Shown: positions 24,442 through 33,468, counted from the stretch's first letter. The stretch is DNA of 64,000 nucleotides from Sporosarcina sp. D27 (GCF_000586555.1 NZ_AZUC01000059.1:1-64000), one strand, 5' to 3'. Program-made: numbers and translations. Notes: generated by a model not told the origin, from the sequence alone.

Positions 24442-26175
24442 TCATTGGTTATCAAGTTCCATCTTTTTCAAATGGATCTTTGAAATCTTTCCTGCTGCCG
24501 TCATTGGAAATTGTTCAAGGAATTCGAGTTCGCGCACCTTTGAGTAGTGGACGACACGCTCGTTCGTATATGTCATCAGCTCTTCTCCGCTAAGCGTACT
24601 TCCTGGTTTAACGATAACAAATGCTTTTGGAATCTCACCGACACCTTCTGCAGGCTTTCCGATGACGATCGCATTTTGTACATCAGGATGAGAGACGATT
24701 ACTTCTTCAATTCGGCTCGGATATACATTATACCCATTATAAATAAGCATCTCTTTTTTACGATCCACAATCGCGAGGTAGCCGTCTTCATCAATAATCC
24801 CGATATCTCCGGTGTGTAGCCAGCCACCACGTAATGTGGAAGCAGTCTCCTCGGGTTTGTTGAAATAACCTTTCATCACTTGAGGTCCATAAATACAAAT
24901 TTCACCGCTCTCACCAGGTGGAAGCGCATCTTCGCTCATCCCATCGAGGGAAACAACTTTAATCTCTGTATTGTATGTGGGCAGTCCGACTGTTCCTATT
25001 TTATGGGTACCCCCTGCCAAGCAGACGCTACCTGCTACTGATGCTGTCGCTTCTGTAAGACCATAGCCTTCACCAACACGAGCATTCGGGAACATTTCTT
25101 TCAGCAAGCCCATCTCTTTTTGAGAAAGCGGGGCAGCTCCTGAACTGACGTTACGAATCGTTGAAAAATCGTACGAATCGATGCCTGGTAAGTTCAATAA
25201 GACATTCCACATTGCAGGTGCTCCATTAATTGATGAAACTTTGTATTTCTCCATTAATTCCAAGAATTGTGTAGGCACAAAGCGATCAGGTAGTAGTGTT
25301 GTAACTCCTTGTGCCATCGGGGAAACAATCATTCCGATGCCTCCAGTAATGTGAAACAGGGGAGAGGGACTTAACCGGATTTCTTCCCCAAGAGGAATCA
25401 AATACTTCTCCTTGTAAGCCTCCGGATCTTGTTCTACCGCTACAAAACGAAGTGCTCCGTCTTCATCTACTACTGGCAATGCCCCAGCTGTCCAGGCTGC
25501 TATTTGTGTAATGTTGCTAACAAGGTTTGCGTGTGTGATCATAACGCCCTTAGGACTTCCAGTTGTACCACCCGTATAAGCGATGTGCACTAAATCTTCT
25601 TGAGGATCGATACCAGGATTGAATTCTTCATCAGATGCAGCAGATTTTAATGCTGCAAAACTATGCCAGCCGTCGTAGGAAGACACATCAACGGGGGTAT
25701 CGTTGGTATAAATCTCAGATTCACCAGTCATGATGACGTGCTGGACACCTGTAATTGCTAGAACTTCCGCGAGCGTACCCGCAACAGATTCATGGGTGAC
25801 AACTACACGTGTTTCCGAATCATTCAGCTGATACGTTAAATCACCAACTGGCAAATACGGATTTAGAGGCGAATACGCTGCGCCAGACAGAATAATTCCA
25901 TAGTACGCAGCGACGTATTGAGGGCAAGTAGGCAAATGGGTAGAGACTGTCATGCCGCGACCTACTCCGAGTGTGCGAAGTGCATTCGCAAATCGTTTTG
26001 CTTCAGTGTAAATCTGGTTATACGTAATAGGTGTATCACGATAGATGTAAGCATCTTTCTCCCCGTATTGCTTCACGCTACCTTTTAATATGGCACCTGC
26101 CGTGACGTTCGGAATGTCGAGTGTTTCTGGCAAATCTTGATCGTAGTTTTCTCTTTTCGAAAGTTTAACGTTCAT
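24442..26175 (-). CDS. AMP-binding acyl-CoA ligase
   Basis: This 577-residue ANL-family enzyme activates a carboxylic acid to its CoA thioester through an acyl-adenylate. Visible motifs are the P-loop YTGGTTGSPKGVM (about 203), GEGYGLTE, the hinge HTGDIG...YLAIVDRKKEM and the catalytic Lys in AAGKISK near the C-terminus. It resembles long-chain fatty acid ligases, but the substrate cannot be assigned. It is the last gene of a minus-strand cluster, 93 bp after the aldehyde dehydrogenase gene, and probably forms a CoA ester that feeds the acyl-CoA dehydrogenases. Confidence 0.87.
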   Translation of the reverse strand: MNVKLSKRENYDQDLPETLDIPNVTAGAILKGSVKQYGEKDAYIYRDTPITYNQIYTEAKRFANALRTLGVGRGMTVSTHLPTCPQYVAAYYGIILSGAAYSPLNPYLPVGDLTYQLNDSETRVVVTHESVAGTLAEVLAITGVQHVIMTGESEIYTNDTPVDVSSYDGWHSFAALKSAASDEEFNPGIDPQEDLVHIAYTGGTTGSPKGVMITHANLVSNITQIAAWTAGALPVVDEDGALRFVAVEQDPEAYKEKYLIPLGEEIRLSPSPLFHITGGIGMIVSPMAQGVTTLLPDRFVPTQFLELMEKYKVSSINGAPAMWNVLLNLPGIDSYDFSTIRNVSSGAAPLSQKEMGLLKEMFPNARVGEGYGLTEATASVAGSVCLAGGTHKIGTVGLPTYNTEIKVVSLDGMSEDALPPGESGEICIYGPQVMKGYFNKPEETASTLRGGWLHTGDIGIIDEDGYLAIVDRKKEMLIYNGYNVYPSRIEEVIVSHPDVQNAIVIGKPAEGVGEIPKAFVIVKPGSTLSGEELMTYTNERVVHYSKVRELEFLEQFPMTAAGKISKIHLKKMELDNQ

Positions 26176-26268
26176 TTAACCACCGCCTTCTCGAGATATG
26201 TCCCAATCCATGAATCGTACGAAGTTTGTAGTGTCCCGGCAGGTAATGAAACCAACCGAGACGCTGAA

Positions 26269-27747
26269 TTACAACTCAATTACACATGCTTTCTCTCGAG
26301 AATAGTCCTCGATTGAGTCAGTTCCGAATCCACTACTCTTTACGCCACCAAATGGAAGATCCACTCCAACTCGTGCATACGTGTTTACCCATACATTTCC
26401 TGCTTCAAGTGAAGCAATCATACGATGTGCGCGACTTAAATCCTTCGTCCAGACGCCCGCAGCTAGTCCGAATTCTGTTCCGTTTGCTAGCTCTATTGCT
26501 TCTTCTTCAGTATCGAACGGAATCATAACTGAAACAGGACCGAAAATTTCTTCCTGACAAACTCGTAATGTATTGGACTCTGATTTAAGAAGAGTAGGTT
26601 CGATCCAATAACCATCCGCTAAGTCGCTTCGATCTGGAATAAGTTCAGATCCACCGGAGCGTCCACCGTAAACAAGTTCTGCACCTTCGTCCAACCCTAG
26701 TTGGATATAAGAACGTATTTTTTCATACTGCGATTTGTTTGCGATAGGGCCAGTAGTTGTCGTTGAATCTAGAGTTGCTCCAAACTGTTTCAACTCTGGA
26801 TTTTGAAGATAATTTTTAATCCCTTCAGCTACCTGATCAATAATCGACCGATGAACGAGCAGACGTGAACTTCCGACACAAAGTTGGCCAGAGTTTCCTG
26901 TGAAAATACTATATGAACTAATGGCCTCAACCGCTTTTTCTATATTGGCATCTTCAAATAGGATATTGGCAGACTTTCCACCAAGCTCAAGGATCAAAGG
27001 CTTTGGTTTGCCAGCCGTTGCTTTCGCAATTGAGGTAGCAGTACCCCCTGAACCTGTTAAACTCACTTTATCAACAGCAGGGTGTTCGACGAGTGTATCT
27101 CCAATTTCAGAGCCTGGTCCACAAATGACGTTGAGAACGCCTTCAGGGAAAACATCTTTCAACAGGTTAGCAAGATGAAGAGAAGAGACCGCCGATTGTT
27201 CGGACGGTTTGATGACAACTGTGTTTCCTGCAGCTAGTGCATAAGCCGCTTTAATTGAAAATGTAAACAGAGGCGCGTTCCACGGTGTAATACCAACGAC
27301 GACTCCATAAGGTTCCCGTAATGTGTACCCAAGACTTGTTGGACTCATAGGAACGGTTTGACCTCGATTTGCTTCTGAAGCTTTGCCCGCTGCATCTATC
27401 CAAACTTGCTGCAAGACAGGAATTAGTCCGTATGTGGTTTCCCGAATTACCCAGCCATTGTCTTGTGTTTCAAGAGCAGCGAGCTCGCCGCCATTCGCGG
27501 AAATGATTTCAGCAGCATCACGCAAACACGCTGCTCGTTCTCCAGCAGATAATGCTTTCCACGCAGGAAATGCTTTCTGAGCCGCTTCGATTGAGCTCAC
27601 TGCGTCTTCCTTGGAACTTTTTGGAACTCGTGCCCACGCTTTACCAGTAGAAGGGTCAATGCTATCTGTAAGTGCACCATCTGTTGCTGCACGCAATTCT
27701 CCACCAATCAAGTTTTGAAACTCTTTCAAGTCTGTTGACACTGCCAT
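26269..27747 (-). CDS. NAD(P)-dependent aldehyde dehydrogenase
   Basis: A 492-residue ALDH with Rossmann and catalytic domains: general base Glu in LELGGKS, nucleophile Cys in GNSGQLC, and the family segments PWNAPL and EEIFGPV. It oxidises an aldehyde to the acid. Two ATG codons are possible; the one at 27747 has AAGGAGG nine bases upstream. In the cluster it may oxidise an aldehyde released by the thiolase-fold aldolase candidate, so that the ligase can reactivate the acid. This pathway role is inference; the enzyme family is certain. Confidence 0.88.
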   Translation of the reverse strand: MAVSTDLKEFQNLIGGELRAATDGALTDSIDPSTGKAWARVPKSSKEDAVSSIEAAQKAFPAWKALSAGERAACLRDAAEIISANGGELAALETQDNGWVIRETTYGLIPVLQQVWIDAAGKASEANRGQTVPMSPTSLGYTLREPYGVVVGITPWNAPLFTFSIKAAYALAAGNTVVIKPSEQSAVSSLHLANLLKDVFPEGVLNVICGPGSEIGDTLVEHPAVDKVSLTGSGGTATSIAKATAGKPKPLILELGGKSANILFEDANIEKAVEAISSYSIFTGNSGQLCVGSSRLLVHRSIIDQVAEGIKNYLQNPELKQFGATLDSTTTTGPIANKSQYEKIRSYIQLGLDEGAELVYGGRSGGSELIPDRSDLADGYWIEPTLLKSESNTLRVCQEEIFGPVSVMIPFDTEEEAIELANGTEFGLAAGVWTKDLSRAHRMIASLEAGNVWVNTYARVGVDLPFGGVKSSGFGTDSIEDYSREKACVIEL

Positions 27748-27839
27748 ATTCATTCTCCTCCTTATTTAGCTATGATTTTTTCTTGTGTATCGTGGGTACA
27801 TTTCGTCAACATTGCAAAGTTCCTGTAAATTATGGAATG

Positions 27840-28130
27840 TGATCATAAATTGCGATATATCCCTCATAAACCGCAAAAAGTGATCATAAACTCTAGAAAG
27901 TGCTCATAAACCGCGAGAAGTGCTCATAAACTCTAGAAAGTGCTCATAACCCGCGAGAAGTGCTCATAAACTCTAGAAAGTGCTCATAACCCGCAAGAAG
28001 TGATCATAAACTCTAGAAAGTGCTCATAACCCGCGAGAAGTGCTCATAAACTCCAGAAAGTGCTCATAAACCCGCGAGAAGTGCTCATAAACTCTAGAAA
28101 GTGCTCATAAACTTCAAAATGTGCTCATAA
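27840..28130. repeat. 20-bp periodic TGCTCATAA array, copy B
   Basis: About fifteen units of TG[C/A]TCATAA lie 20 bp apart (27881, 27901 ... 28061), with one 21-bp step near 28082. Spacers alternate between CCGCGAGAAG and CTCTAGAAAG, so the array is built from 40-bp dimers, a sign of unequal exchange or slippage. It occupies the gap between the aldehyde dehydrogenase and acyl-CoA dehydrogenase genes. No terminator-like hairpin is obvious within it. Confidence 0.95.
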
Positions 28131-28174
28131 CACATTAACCATCAGCCCGATCCAGCTATTCACATGCTATAAAT

Positions 28175-29323
28175 TCAAGAAACCGGGACTGCATCACGTT
28201 TGGCAGGAGTTGAATGCCAGCCAAGTGATTGTGCGGTTACTCTACGCGAATCACGCACGGAACCGAAATAGTTTTCATAATAGCGTGCACGCTTCAAATA
28301 CAGCTGCACATCGAGTTCTTCAGTGAATCCGATGCCGCCATGGATCTGAATCGAATCTGCCGCAGCTTTGATAAATGCCTTGGAAATGAACGACCGAGCG
28401 CTATGGACGGCAGCTGCTTTATCCTCAGAATTCGTTTCAACAGCCCAAGCAGCATAGTAGGAAAGGGAACGTGCTGTCTCTAAATCCAGCTTCATATTGA
28501 CGATGCCGTGCTTAATCGCTTGAAAACGTCCGATTGGCTGATTGAACTGCACACGAATCTTTGCGTATTCTCCTGTCATTTTGACGAGTTCATCCATTCC
28601 TCCAACCATGCTGGAGCATAGAGCTGCATTGAAATGTAACAAACCATCTTTCAACATGTCAGTGGCATGACCCGGTTCACCAAGCAACTCACCCGGTGCA
28701 TTGGTTAACGTGATTTTAGCTAGCTGTTGGGTTTCATCAAGTACAGAAAGCGTCCGGAATGATGCAACATCACTCGCTTTTACAAGGAATAACGACTTAC
28801 CTTCAGCAGTTTGTGCACTCGTAATGAACGTATCGGGATCTCCGATTACAGGGACAAGAGTTTTAGTACCTGTCAGTGCATAGCCACTTTCTGTTTTCGC
28901 TGCAATACAGCTAAAGGAATTTGGGAACAAACTACCGTCACGCTCATACCAGGCGACAGAAATAGAGCTTTCTCCAGATGCAACTTTCGGAAGGCGAGTT
29001 GCCTTTTGTGCAGTTGTCCCAAACGCCTCGAGTAACGGAACTGCGAGTGCCAGCGTCTCAAGTTGAAGTCCAGGTAATAAGACTCTTCCGGTTTCTTCGA
29101 AAACTGGAACAAGATCGAGTGCGCCAAGACCGAGACCATCTACTTCTTCAGATACGGGGATAGCGGTTACACCCATTTCAGCAAGCCCGGATGTAGCTGT
29201 AGCAACAACATCCAATTTACCGCTAATGACGGCACGTGCGGCTTCCGTTCTGTCTAAATCATTCATATATTTACGAATCGCTGTTCGAAATAGCTCTTGT
29301 TCTTCGCTTAATGCAAAATCCAT
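28175..29323 (-). CDS. Acyl-CoA dehydrogenase, divergent subunit
   Basis: The 382-residue protein has the ACAD layout: N-terminal helices, a middle beta domain (about 115-215) and a C-terminal helical domain with QPIGRFQAIKH and IHGGIGFTEELDVQLYLKRA. The FAD/substrate loop that reads EPGAGSD in classical members is replaced by AWYERDGS, so this subunit may be incomplete alone. It lies just after a canonical ACAD gene, matching two-gene heteromeric ACADs such as mycobacterial FadE28-FadE29 (ChsE1-ChsE2). The ATG at 29323 is chosen over a GTG nine bases upstream because of RBS spacing. Confidence 0.85.
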   Translation of the reverse strand: MDFALSEEQELFRTAIRKYMNDLDRTEAARAVISGKLDVVATATSGLAEMGVTAIPVSEEVDGLGLGALDLVPVFEETGRVLLPGLQLETLALAVPLLEAFGTTAQKATRLPKVASGESSISVAWYERDGSLFPNSFSCIAAKTESGYALTGTKTLVPVIGDPDTFITSAQTAEGKSLFLVKASDVASFRTLSVLDETQQLAKITLTNAPGELLGEPGHATDMLKDGLLHFNAALCSSMVGGMDELVKMTGEYAKIRVQFNQPIGRFQAIKHGIVNMKLDLETARSLSYYAAWAVETNSEDKAAAVHSARSFISKAFIKAAADSIQIHGGIGFTEELDVQLYLKRARYYENYFGSVRDSRRVTAQSLGWHSTPAKRDAVPVS

Positions 29324-29345
29324 AGTAGTCACCTCACCTTTTTCG

Positions 29346-30539
29346 TTATCGTCCTAAGTCTTTCGGGAGTCCGAGAATACGCTCACCAATTGTATTGCGC
29401 TGAACTTCACTCGTCCCTCCGCCAATCGTTGCTCCGAATGATGCAAGATACTGGCTTTGCATCTCAGCATCGAATATGGAATCATCGTTCGTTAACACGC
29501 CAGCATGACCTTGAATTGTCATTGCGAAGTCGAAAAGTTCTTTCGTTAACTCACTGACTAGCAATTTATCAAGTGAACTTTCAGGGCCAGGACGACCATT
29601 TTTGAGCGTGTGTGTAATATTCCGATAGTAATTTAGCTTGGCACCGTTAATACGAGCATATAAATCAGCAAGTCCGTCTTCAACGAAAGGGTCATCGATC
29701 AGTAGACAGCCATTAACACGGACAGTTCTCGCCATTTCAATTACTTGTTCGAATTGTTGCTCCAGCGTAAACACTTGAGCTGCGATACCTGAACGTTCGT
29801 GAAGCATGAGTGCAATGAGGACAGCCCATCCTTTTCCTTCTTCACCGACGATATCCTCGTCAGTTGCGATGGCATCGGTTAAATAGACTTCGTTGAATTC
29901 TTGATGCCCATCCATTTGAACAATCGGACGCGTTTCGACACCATCTTGGTCCATATCGAGAAGGAACACGGTAATGCCTTCGTGTTTCTTTTCCGATTGG
30001 CTCGTTTTCGTCAGTAGGAAACACCGGTCTGCCAGATGTGCAAAACTCGTCCAAACCTTTTGTCCGTTAATGACCCATTTGCCATCTTTTTTCACAGCAG
30101 TTGTCTGGAGAGCGGTAAGGTCGGATCCTGCACCCGGTTCTGAATACCCTTGGCTCCAAACTTGTTCACCAGTTAGGATTTTTTCGATGAATTCTTCTTT
30201 TTGCGCATCCGTTCCCATTTGCATGAGGGTCGGCGCGACCATGTGAATACCGATATAGTTCACAAGGGGAGGGGATTGGACGCGAACCATTTCTTGGTGA
30301 TAAATGATTTCTTCCATAAGCGTCGCATCACGGCCACCGTATTCTTTCGGCCAGGAAATCGCTGCCCAACCGCCTTCATATAGCGTCCGTTGCCAATCGC
30401 GCAGGAATTTCGAGTAGTGTTCATTGTCATCAGAAAGCTTCCGATCACCTTGCAGCCAACCTTTCGGCAAATTCACCTCAAGCCAGCCACGCAGTTCCCC
30501 ACGAAACTTCTCCTCTTTTTCCGTAAATGTAAAATCCAT
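29346..30539 (-). CDS. Acyl-CoA dehydrogenase, canonical subunit
   Basis: A 397-residue ACAD with the intact flavin/substrate loop YSEPGAGSDLTALQT (about 133) and WVINGQKVWTS, and a C-terminal domain ending in GTSEVQRNTIGERILGLP. It should introduce a 2,3-double bond into an acyl-CoA, passing electrons to ETF. It resembles the FadE-type large-substrate dehydrogenases that act on steroid or other branched side chains. The gene precedes the divergent ACAD by 22 bp, so the two are probably a heteromer. Confidence 0.87.
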   Translation of the reverse strand: MDFTFTEKEEKFRGELRGWLEVNLPKGWLQGDRKLSDDNEHYSKFLRDWQRTLYEGGWAAISWPKEYGGRDATLMEEIIYHQEMVRVQSPPLVNYIGIHMVAPTLMQMGTDAQKEEFIEKILTGEQVWSQGYSEPGAGSDLTALQTTAVKKDGKWVINGQKVWTSFAHLADRCFLLTKTSQSEKKHEGITVFLLDMDQDGVETRPIVQMDGHQEFNEVYLTDAIATDEDIVGEEGKGWAVLIALMLHERSGIAAQVFTLEQQFEQVIEMARTVRVNGCLLIDDPFVEDGLADLYARINGAKLNYYRNITHTLKNGRPGPESSLDKLLVSELTKELFDFAMTIQGHAGVLTNDDSIFDAEMQSQYLASFGATIGGGTSEVQRNTIGERILGLPKDLGR

Positions 30540-30599
30540 AGAGACACACCCTTTCTCATTCTTTCTCTCTTTCTTACTTTCTTTTTAAAAAGGTAGATA

Positions 30600-30850
30600 G
30601 TAGGGCTTACCTGATCCGTTGATTGAAGCGCAAGACGGCGACTCCAGCGGAATCAGCGAAGATCGAAGACCCCGCAGAAAAAGTCGTAACGTAGAACGGC
30701 TTTTGCGACCATAAGCAAAGCGTTGGGAGCACAGGGATGCCTTAATTTCTGTAAGGTGCGCAGAAATACGGCAAATCGAACTCTTCGTGGTTCGATTGGC
30801 TGAGATCAAGCCCCTCGGAAAGCGTCCACCCATAACGTAGATCAACCCCG
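30600..30850. repeat. Dispersed Bacillales-type intergenic repeat
   Basis: A GC-richer stretch with CGACTCCAGCGG, GACCCCGCAG and CCCCTCGGAAAGCGTCC in order, a pattern recalled from repeats scattered in many Bacillales intergenic regions. It holds a hairpin AATCGAAC...GTTCGATT (about 30774-30797). It fills the gap between the DUF35 and acyl-CoA dehydrogenase genes. I see no gene. Repeat identity is from memory and needs a search. Confidence 0.6.
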
Positions 30851-30854
30851 TCTA

Positions 30855-31289
30855 CTACCCCCGTGCCAGTACCCACTGCGGCAACGCGCGGTCATCCGTA
30901 ATATCCACCCACGTCATCTTCAATGGCATGCCAATCTCAACATCTCCCGGATCACACTCAATAATATTCGCCATAATCTTCACATCTGGCGCAGCATCCA
31001 GTGCAGCCACCGTGATCACAGTCGGCAACTCATGCTGGAACCCAGGTAAAAATGGTCGATACGAAACGATATAGGAATACACCGTCGCCGAAATATCCGA
31101 ACCCAGCAGTTCCCACTCCGTCTCCGGACTTCCGCAAGTCGGACAAGCTGGGCCAGGGGGGTGAATGAACGTGCTACACGCAGAACACTTCTGAAGTTTA
31201 AGTTCATGTCGATCCGCGGCATCCCAATACTCGTGATTATCAGGGGTCTTCAACGGAATCGGCTTTTCATATGCAGTCTGTTTAGTCAT
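30855..31289 (-). CDS. DUF35 zinc-ribbon/OB-fold protein
   Basis: This 144-residue protein has a rubredoxin-like zinc ribbon (CSAC near residue 36 and CPTC near 49) followed by an OB-fold (about 60-140) with VYSYIVSYRPFLPGF, as in DUF35 proteins. Such proteins partner thiolase-fold enzymes, for example the C-terminal part of ChsH2 with the Ltp2 aldolase. The ATG at 31289 is preferred to a TTG one codon upstream; RBS GGAGGCG. It is 13 bp from the thiolase-fold gene, as expected for a stable pair. Confidence 0.87.
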   Translation of the reverse strand: MTKQTAYEKPIPLKTPDNHEYWDAADRHELKLQKCSACSTFIHPPGPACPTCGSPETEWELLGSDISATVYSYIVSYRPFLPGFQHELPTVITVAALDAAPDVKIMANIIECDPGDVEIGMPLKMTWVDITDDRALPQWVLARG

Positions 31290-31302
31290 CAAGACGCCTC
31301 CT

Positions 31303-32466
31303 TTAATTTCGTAAAATCATCGCACCTGCAATGTCAGGACCGGCCCATCCAGTAGCAATCCCGAGCTCGCAATCCTTCACTTGGCGCTCTGTCCCTTTAT
31401 AGTCATGTCGTAATTGTCGAACGAGTTCCAAGACGTTATTCATTCCATGTGTATAGCCTTCAGAAAGCATGCCGCCGGCAGTGTTGGAAGGAAGACTTCC
31501 TCCCAATTTCAAATTGCCCGCCGCAACGAAATCACCGACTTCACCACGTTTCGCAAACCCGTATGATTCAAGCTGTCGTAGAACAACCCAACTGAAGCAA
31601 TCGTAAATCGAAGCGACTTGTATATCTTCAGGTTTCACACCAGCGGACTTGTATAGATCAGCTGCTGCGTGATCCGCGGCCACTTCATCGACTTGTGTCC
31701 AGTAATGCACTTGGGAATGTGTCGTCCGAGGTGCCATGCCAGCAATGAAAACCGGCTTCGATTTGCAGTTTTTCGCATTCGATGCAGACGTCACGATGAT
31801 TGCATTCGCTTCATCCAATTCCACACAACAGTCATGGATATTGAATGGCATACTGATGTCAGGTGTTGCGAGATACGTTTCCATATCGAGTGGTTTTCCA
31901 TTCAAAAATGCATTCGGATTCCGTTGTGCGTGTTCATAAAAACTAATACACACATGTCCTAAATGCTCTTTCGTAATTCCCGTTTCATGCATATGTCGAT
32001 TCGCGAACATCCCGAACCATTGAGAAGGGCTTGCAGAACCGTATGGCATGATGAAACTACCACCTGGCAGCATTTCCTGAAGCATGTTCGGATCATAACC
32101 TCGTCCTACTTGTACACCCGAACTCCCATTCATCGAACGATAAATGAGAACGGTTTCTAACATACCGGCTTCAATTAATGCAACTGCATCTGCAATCAGC
32201 AGCTCCGTACTACTGCCACCTCCACTCACGTCTTTTACATATTTAGGATGACATCCAAGGTAAGTTGCGAGTTCGTGTGAAGGGCATGAATCGCCGCCAG
32301 TGGAATAGTTCATGATCCCATCGAGATCTTTAGCTTCCAACCCAGCATCTGCCAATGCATTACGTGCTGCAGTGAGCGCCATATGAAGGGGAGTCGTACC
32401 TGATTTGCGGGAGCGCTGATTTTCCCCGACACCGACGATTGCGCATTGATTTGAATAAGTTGACAT
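31303..32466 (-). CDS. Thiolase-fold lipid-transfer protein, Ltp2-like aldolase candidate
   Basis: The 387-residue protein has the thiolase fold (CAIVGVGENQRSRKSG start; SNTAGGMLSEGYTHGMNN near the C-terminus). Where true thiolases have the nucleophilic Cys, the sequence reads DVSGGGSSTE, and the usual GHP His site reads GYTH. Loss of these residues is a feature of Ltp2-type retro-aldolases of steroid side-chain degradation, which need a DUF35 partner. The partner gene follows directly. I infer cleavage of a 3-hydroxyacyl-CoA into a carbonyl compound and a short acyl-CoA. Substrate unknown. Confidence 0.8.
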   Translation of the reverse strand: MSTYSNQCAIVGVGENQRSRKSGTTPLHMALTAARNALADAGLEAKDLDGIMNYSTGGDSCPSHELATYLGCHPKYVKDVSGGGSSTELLIADAVALIEAGMLETVLIYRSMNGSSGVQVGRGYDPNMLQEMLPGGSFIMPYGSASPSQWFGMFANRHMHETGITKEHLGHVCISFYEHAQRNPNAFLNGKPLDMETYLATPDISMPFNIHDCCVELDEANAIIVTSASNAKNCKSKPVFIAGMAPRTTHSQVHYWTQVDEVAADHAAADLYKSAGVKPEDIQVASIYDCFSWVVLRQLESYGFAKRGEVGDFVAAGNLKLGGSLPSNTAGGMLSEGYTHGMNNVLELVRQLRHDYKGTERQVKDCELGIATGWAGPDIAGAMILRN

Positions 32467-32483
32467 CTGTGCGACCTCCTTAG

Positions 32484-32927
32484 TCAGTCGTTCTCGATTT
32501 TACAAGTAAGCGTTGCAGATCCAGTTCCAACACGTTCACCAGGTGCTTTCTCTGCATTCAATTCAAGTTCTGCTACACGTTTGCCATCGATTTCAATGAG
32601 TTGCTTCACAACACCACTACACGTAATCGCGTCACCGGGCTTCGTCATCGCGCCGAAACGCATGTTGAATTTGCTGACGATTGCTTCAGTTCCAGCAAGT
32701 TCCTGAACGTATTGTCCGAGAAATCCCATAATGAGCATGCCATGTGCAATGACACCATCCATGCCGATGCTTTTAGCGAACGCATCATCAGTATGGAGAA
32801 GATTCAAATCGCCTGAGGCTTGAGCATACTGGACGAGTTGTTCATGTGTTACAGGTGGTTTCGCGAGAGAAGGAAGTTGCATCTCCTTGTGCAATTCTGA
32901 AAACGGAATTTTTGTAATCGCTTTCAT
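32484..32927 (-). CDS. MaoC-type enoyl-CoA hydratase subunit (catalytic motif)
   Basis: A 147-residue hot-dog protein with the hydratase-2 motif ASGDLNLLHTDDAFAKS and GVIAHGMLIMGFLG; the Asp and His of that motif are the catalytic pair in MaoC enzymes. It should add water to an enoyl-CoA produced by the ACADs. Its start codon directly follows the stop of the other MaoC-type gene, so the two are translated together and are probably a heteromer comparable to ChsH1-ChsH2. Confidence 0.85.
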   Translation of the reverse strand: MKAITKIPFSELHKEMQLPSLAKPPVTHEQLVQYAQASGDLNLLHTDDAFAKSIGMDGVIAHGMLIMGFLGQYVQELAGTEAIVSKFNMRFGAMTKPGDAITCSGVVKQLIEIDGKRVAELELNAEKAPGERVGTGSATLTCKIEND

Positions 32928-33377
32928 TCAATTAGCCCCCTTTTTTGCGGGTCTATAGATAATCGTGTTTCGCGATACTGCGGCAAGAACACCATCTTCA
33001 GTTTTCATCTCCGTATCGAGAACGAGGAATTGCATCGTCCCGCTTTTCCCGACGCGGTCGTACACATCAGTTACAGTCATCGTACATTCAAGTCGATCTC
33101 CAATTCGGACTGGCTTGTGGTAGATGAATTCCTGTTCACCATGCAACATTCGTTTGAAGTCCAATTTCAGTGGAAACTTAGCATTGCTACCAAGTGCAAC
33201 TAAAAAGGTGGGTGGAACAGTCATCCCTTCATAAGCAGTGTCAGCCGCGTAGGTTTCATCAAAATAGAGGGGATTCTCATCACCGACTGCTTGAGCAAAG
33301 CGGGTGACACGCTCTCGATCGACTTCAGCAATATAAGGTTTGCTTGCGATCCCAATCATGCTTTTATCTAAATCCAT
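32928..33377 (-). CDS. MaoC N-terminal-type (FAS1-like dehydratase) subunit
   Basis: This 149-residue hot-dog protein is of the MaoC_dehydrat_N class: RFAQAVGDENPLYFDE, TVPPTFLVALG and HGEQEFIYHKPVRIGDRLE are visible. Such subunits usually form the substrate tunnel and pair with the catalytic hydratase subunit. It is the first gene of the minus-strand catabolic cluster, with RBS GGAGGTG. The promoter overlaps that of the divergent regulator gene. Confidence 0.85.
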   Translation of the reverse strand: MDLDKSMIGIASKPYIAEVDRERVTRFAQAVGDENPLYFDETYAADTAYEGMTVPPTFLVALGSNAKFPLKLDFKRMLHGEQEFIYHKPVRIGDRLECTMTVTDVYDRVGKSGTMQFLVLDTEMKTEDGVLAAVSRNTIIYRPAKKGAN

Positions 33378-33421
33378 GAGGCACCTCCATAAGTATTCTT
33401 TTAAAATTCCGCCTAATTAAA

Positions 33422-33468
33422 ATAGTATGTTAATTTTATTGACAGCACAATGTATGAATCTCTATAGT
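33422..33468. promoter_or_regulatory. Overlapping divergent promoters of the catabolic cluster and its regulator
   Basis: Plus strand: -35 TTGACA (33439-33444), 18-bp spacer, -10 TATAGT (33463-33468). Minus strand: -35 TTGTGC (33450-33445), 17-bp spacer, -10 TACTAT (33427-33422). The two overlap face to face, so a regulator or polymerase bound to one would interfere with the other. Confidence 0.6.

Noticed and set aside
27840..28130. Array could be a CRISPR
   Set aside because: The repeat core is 9-10 bp with a 20-bp period, spacers are about 10 bp and recur, and no cas genes are near. The same holds for the arrays at 9-100 and 56521-56830.
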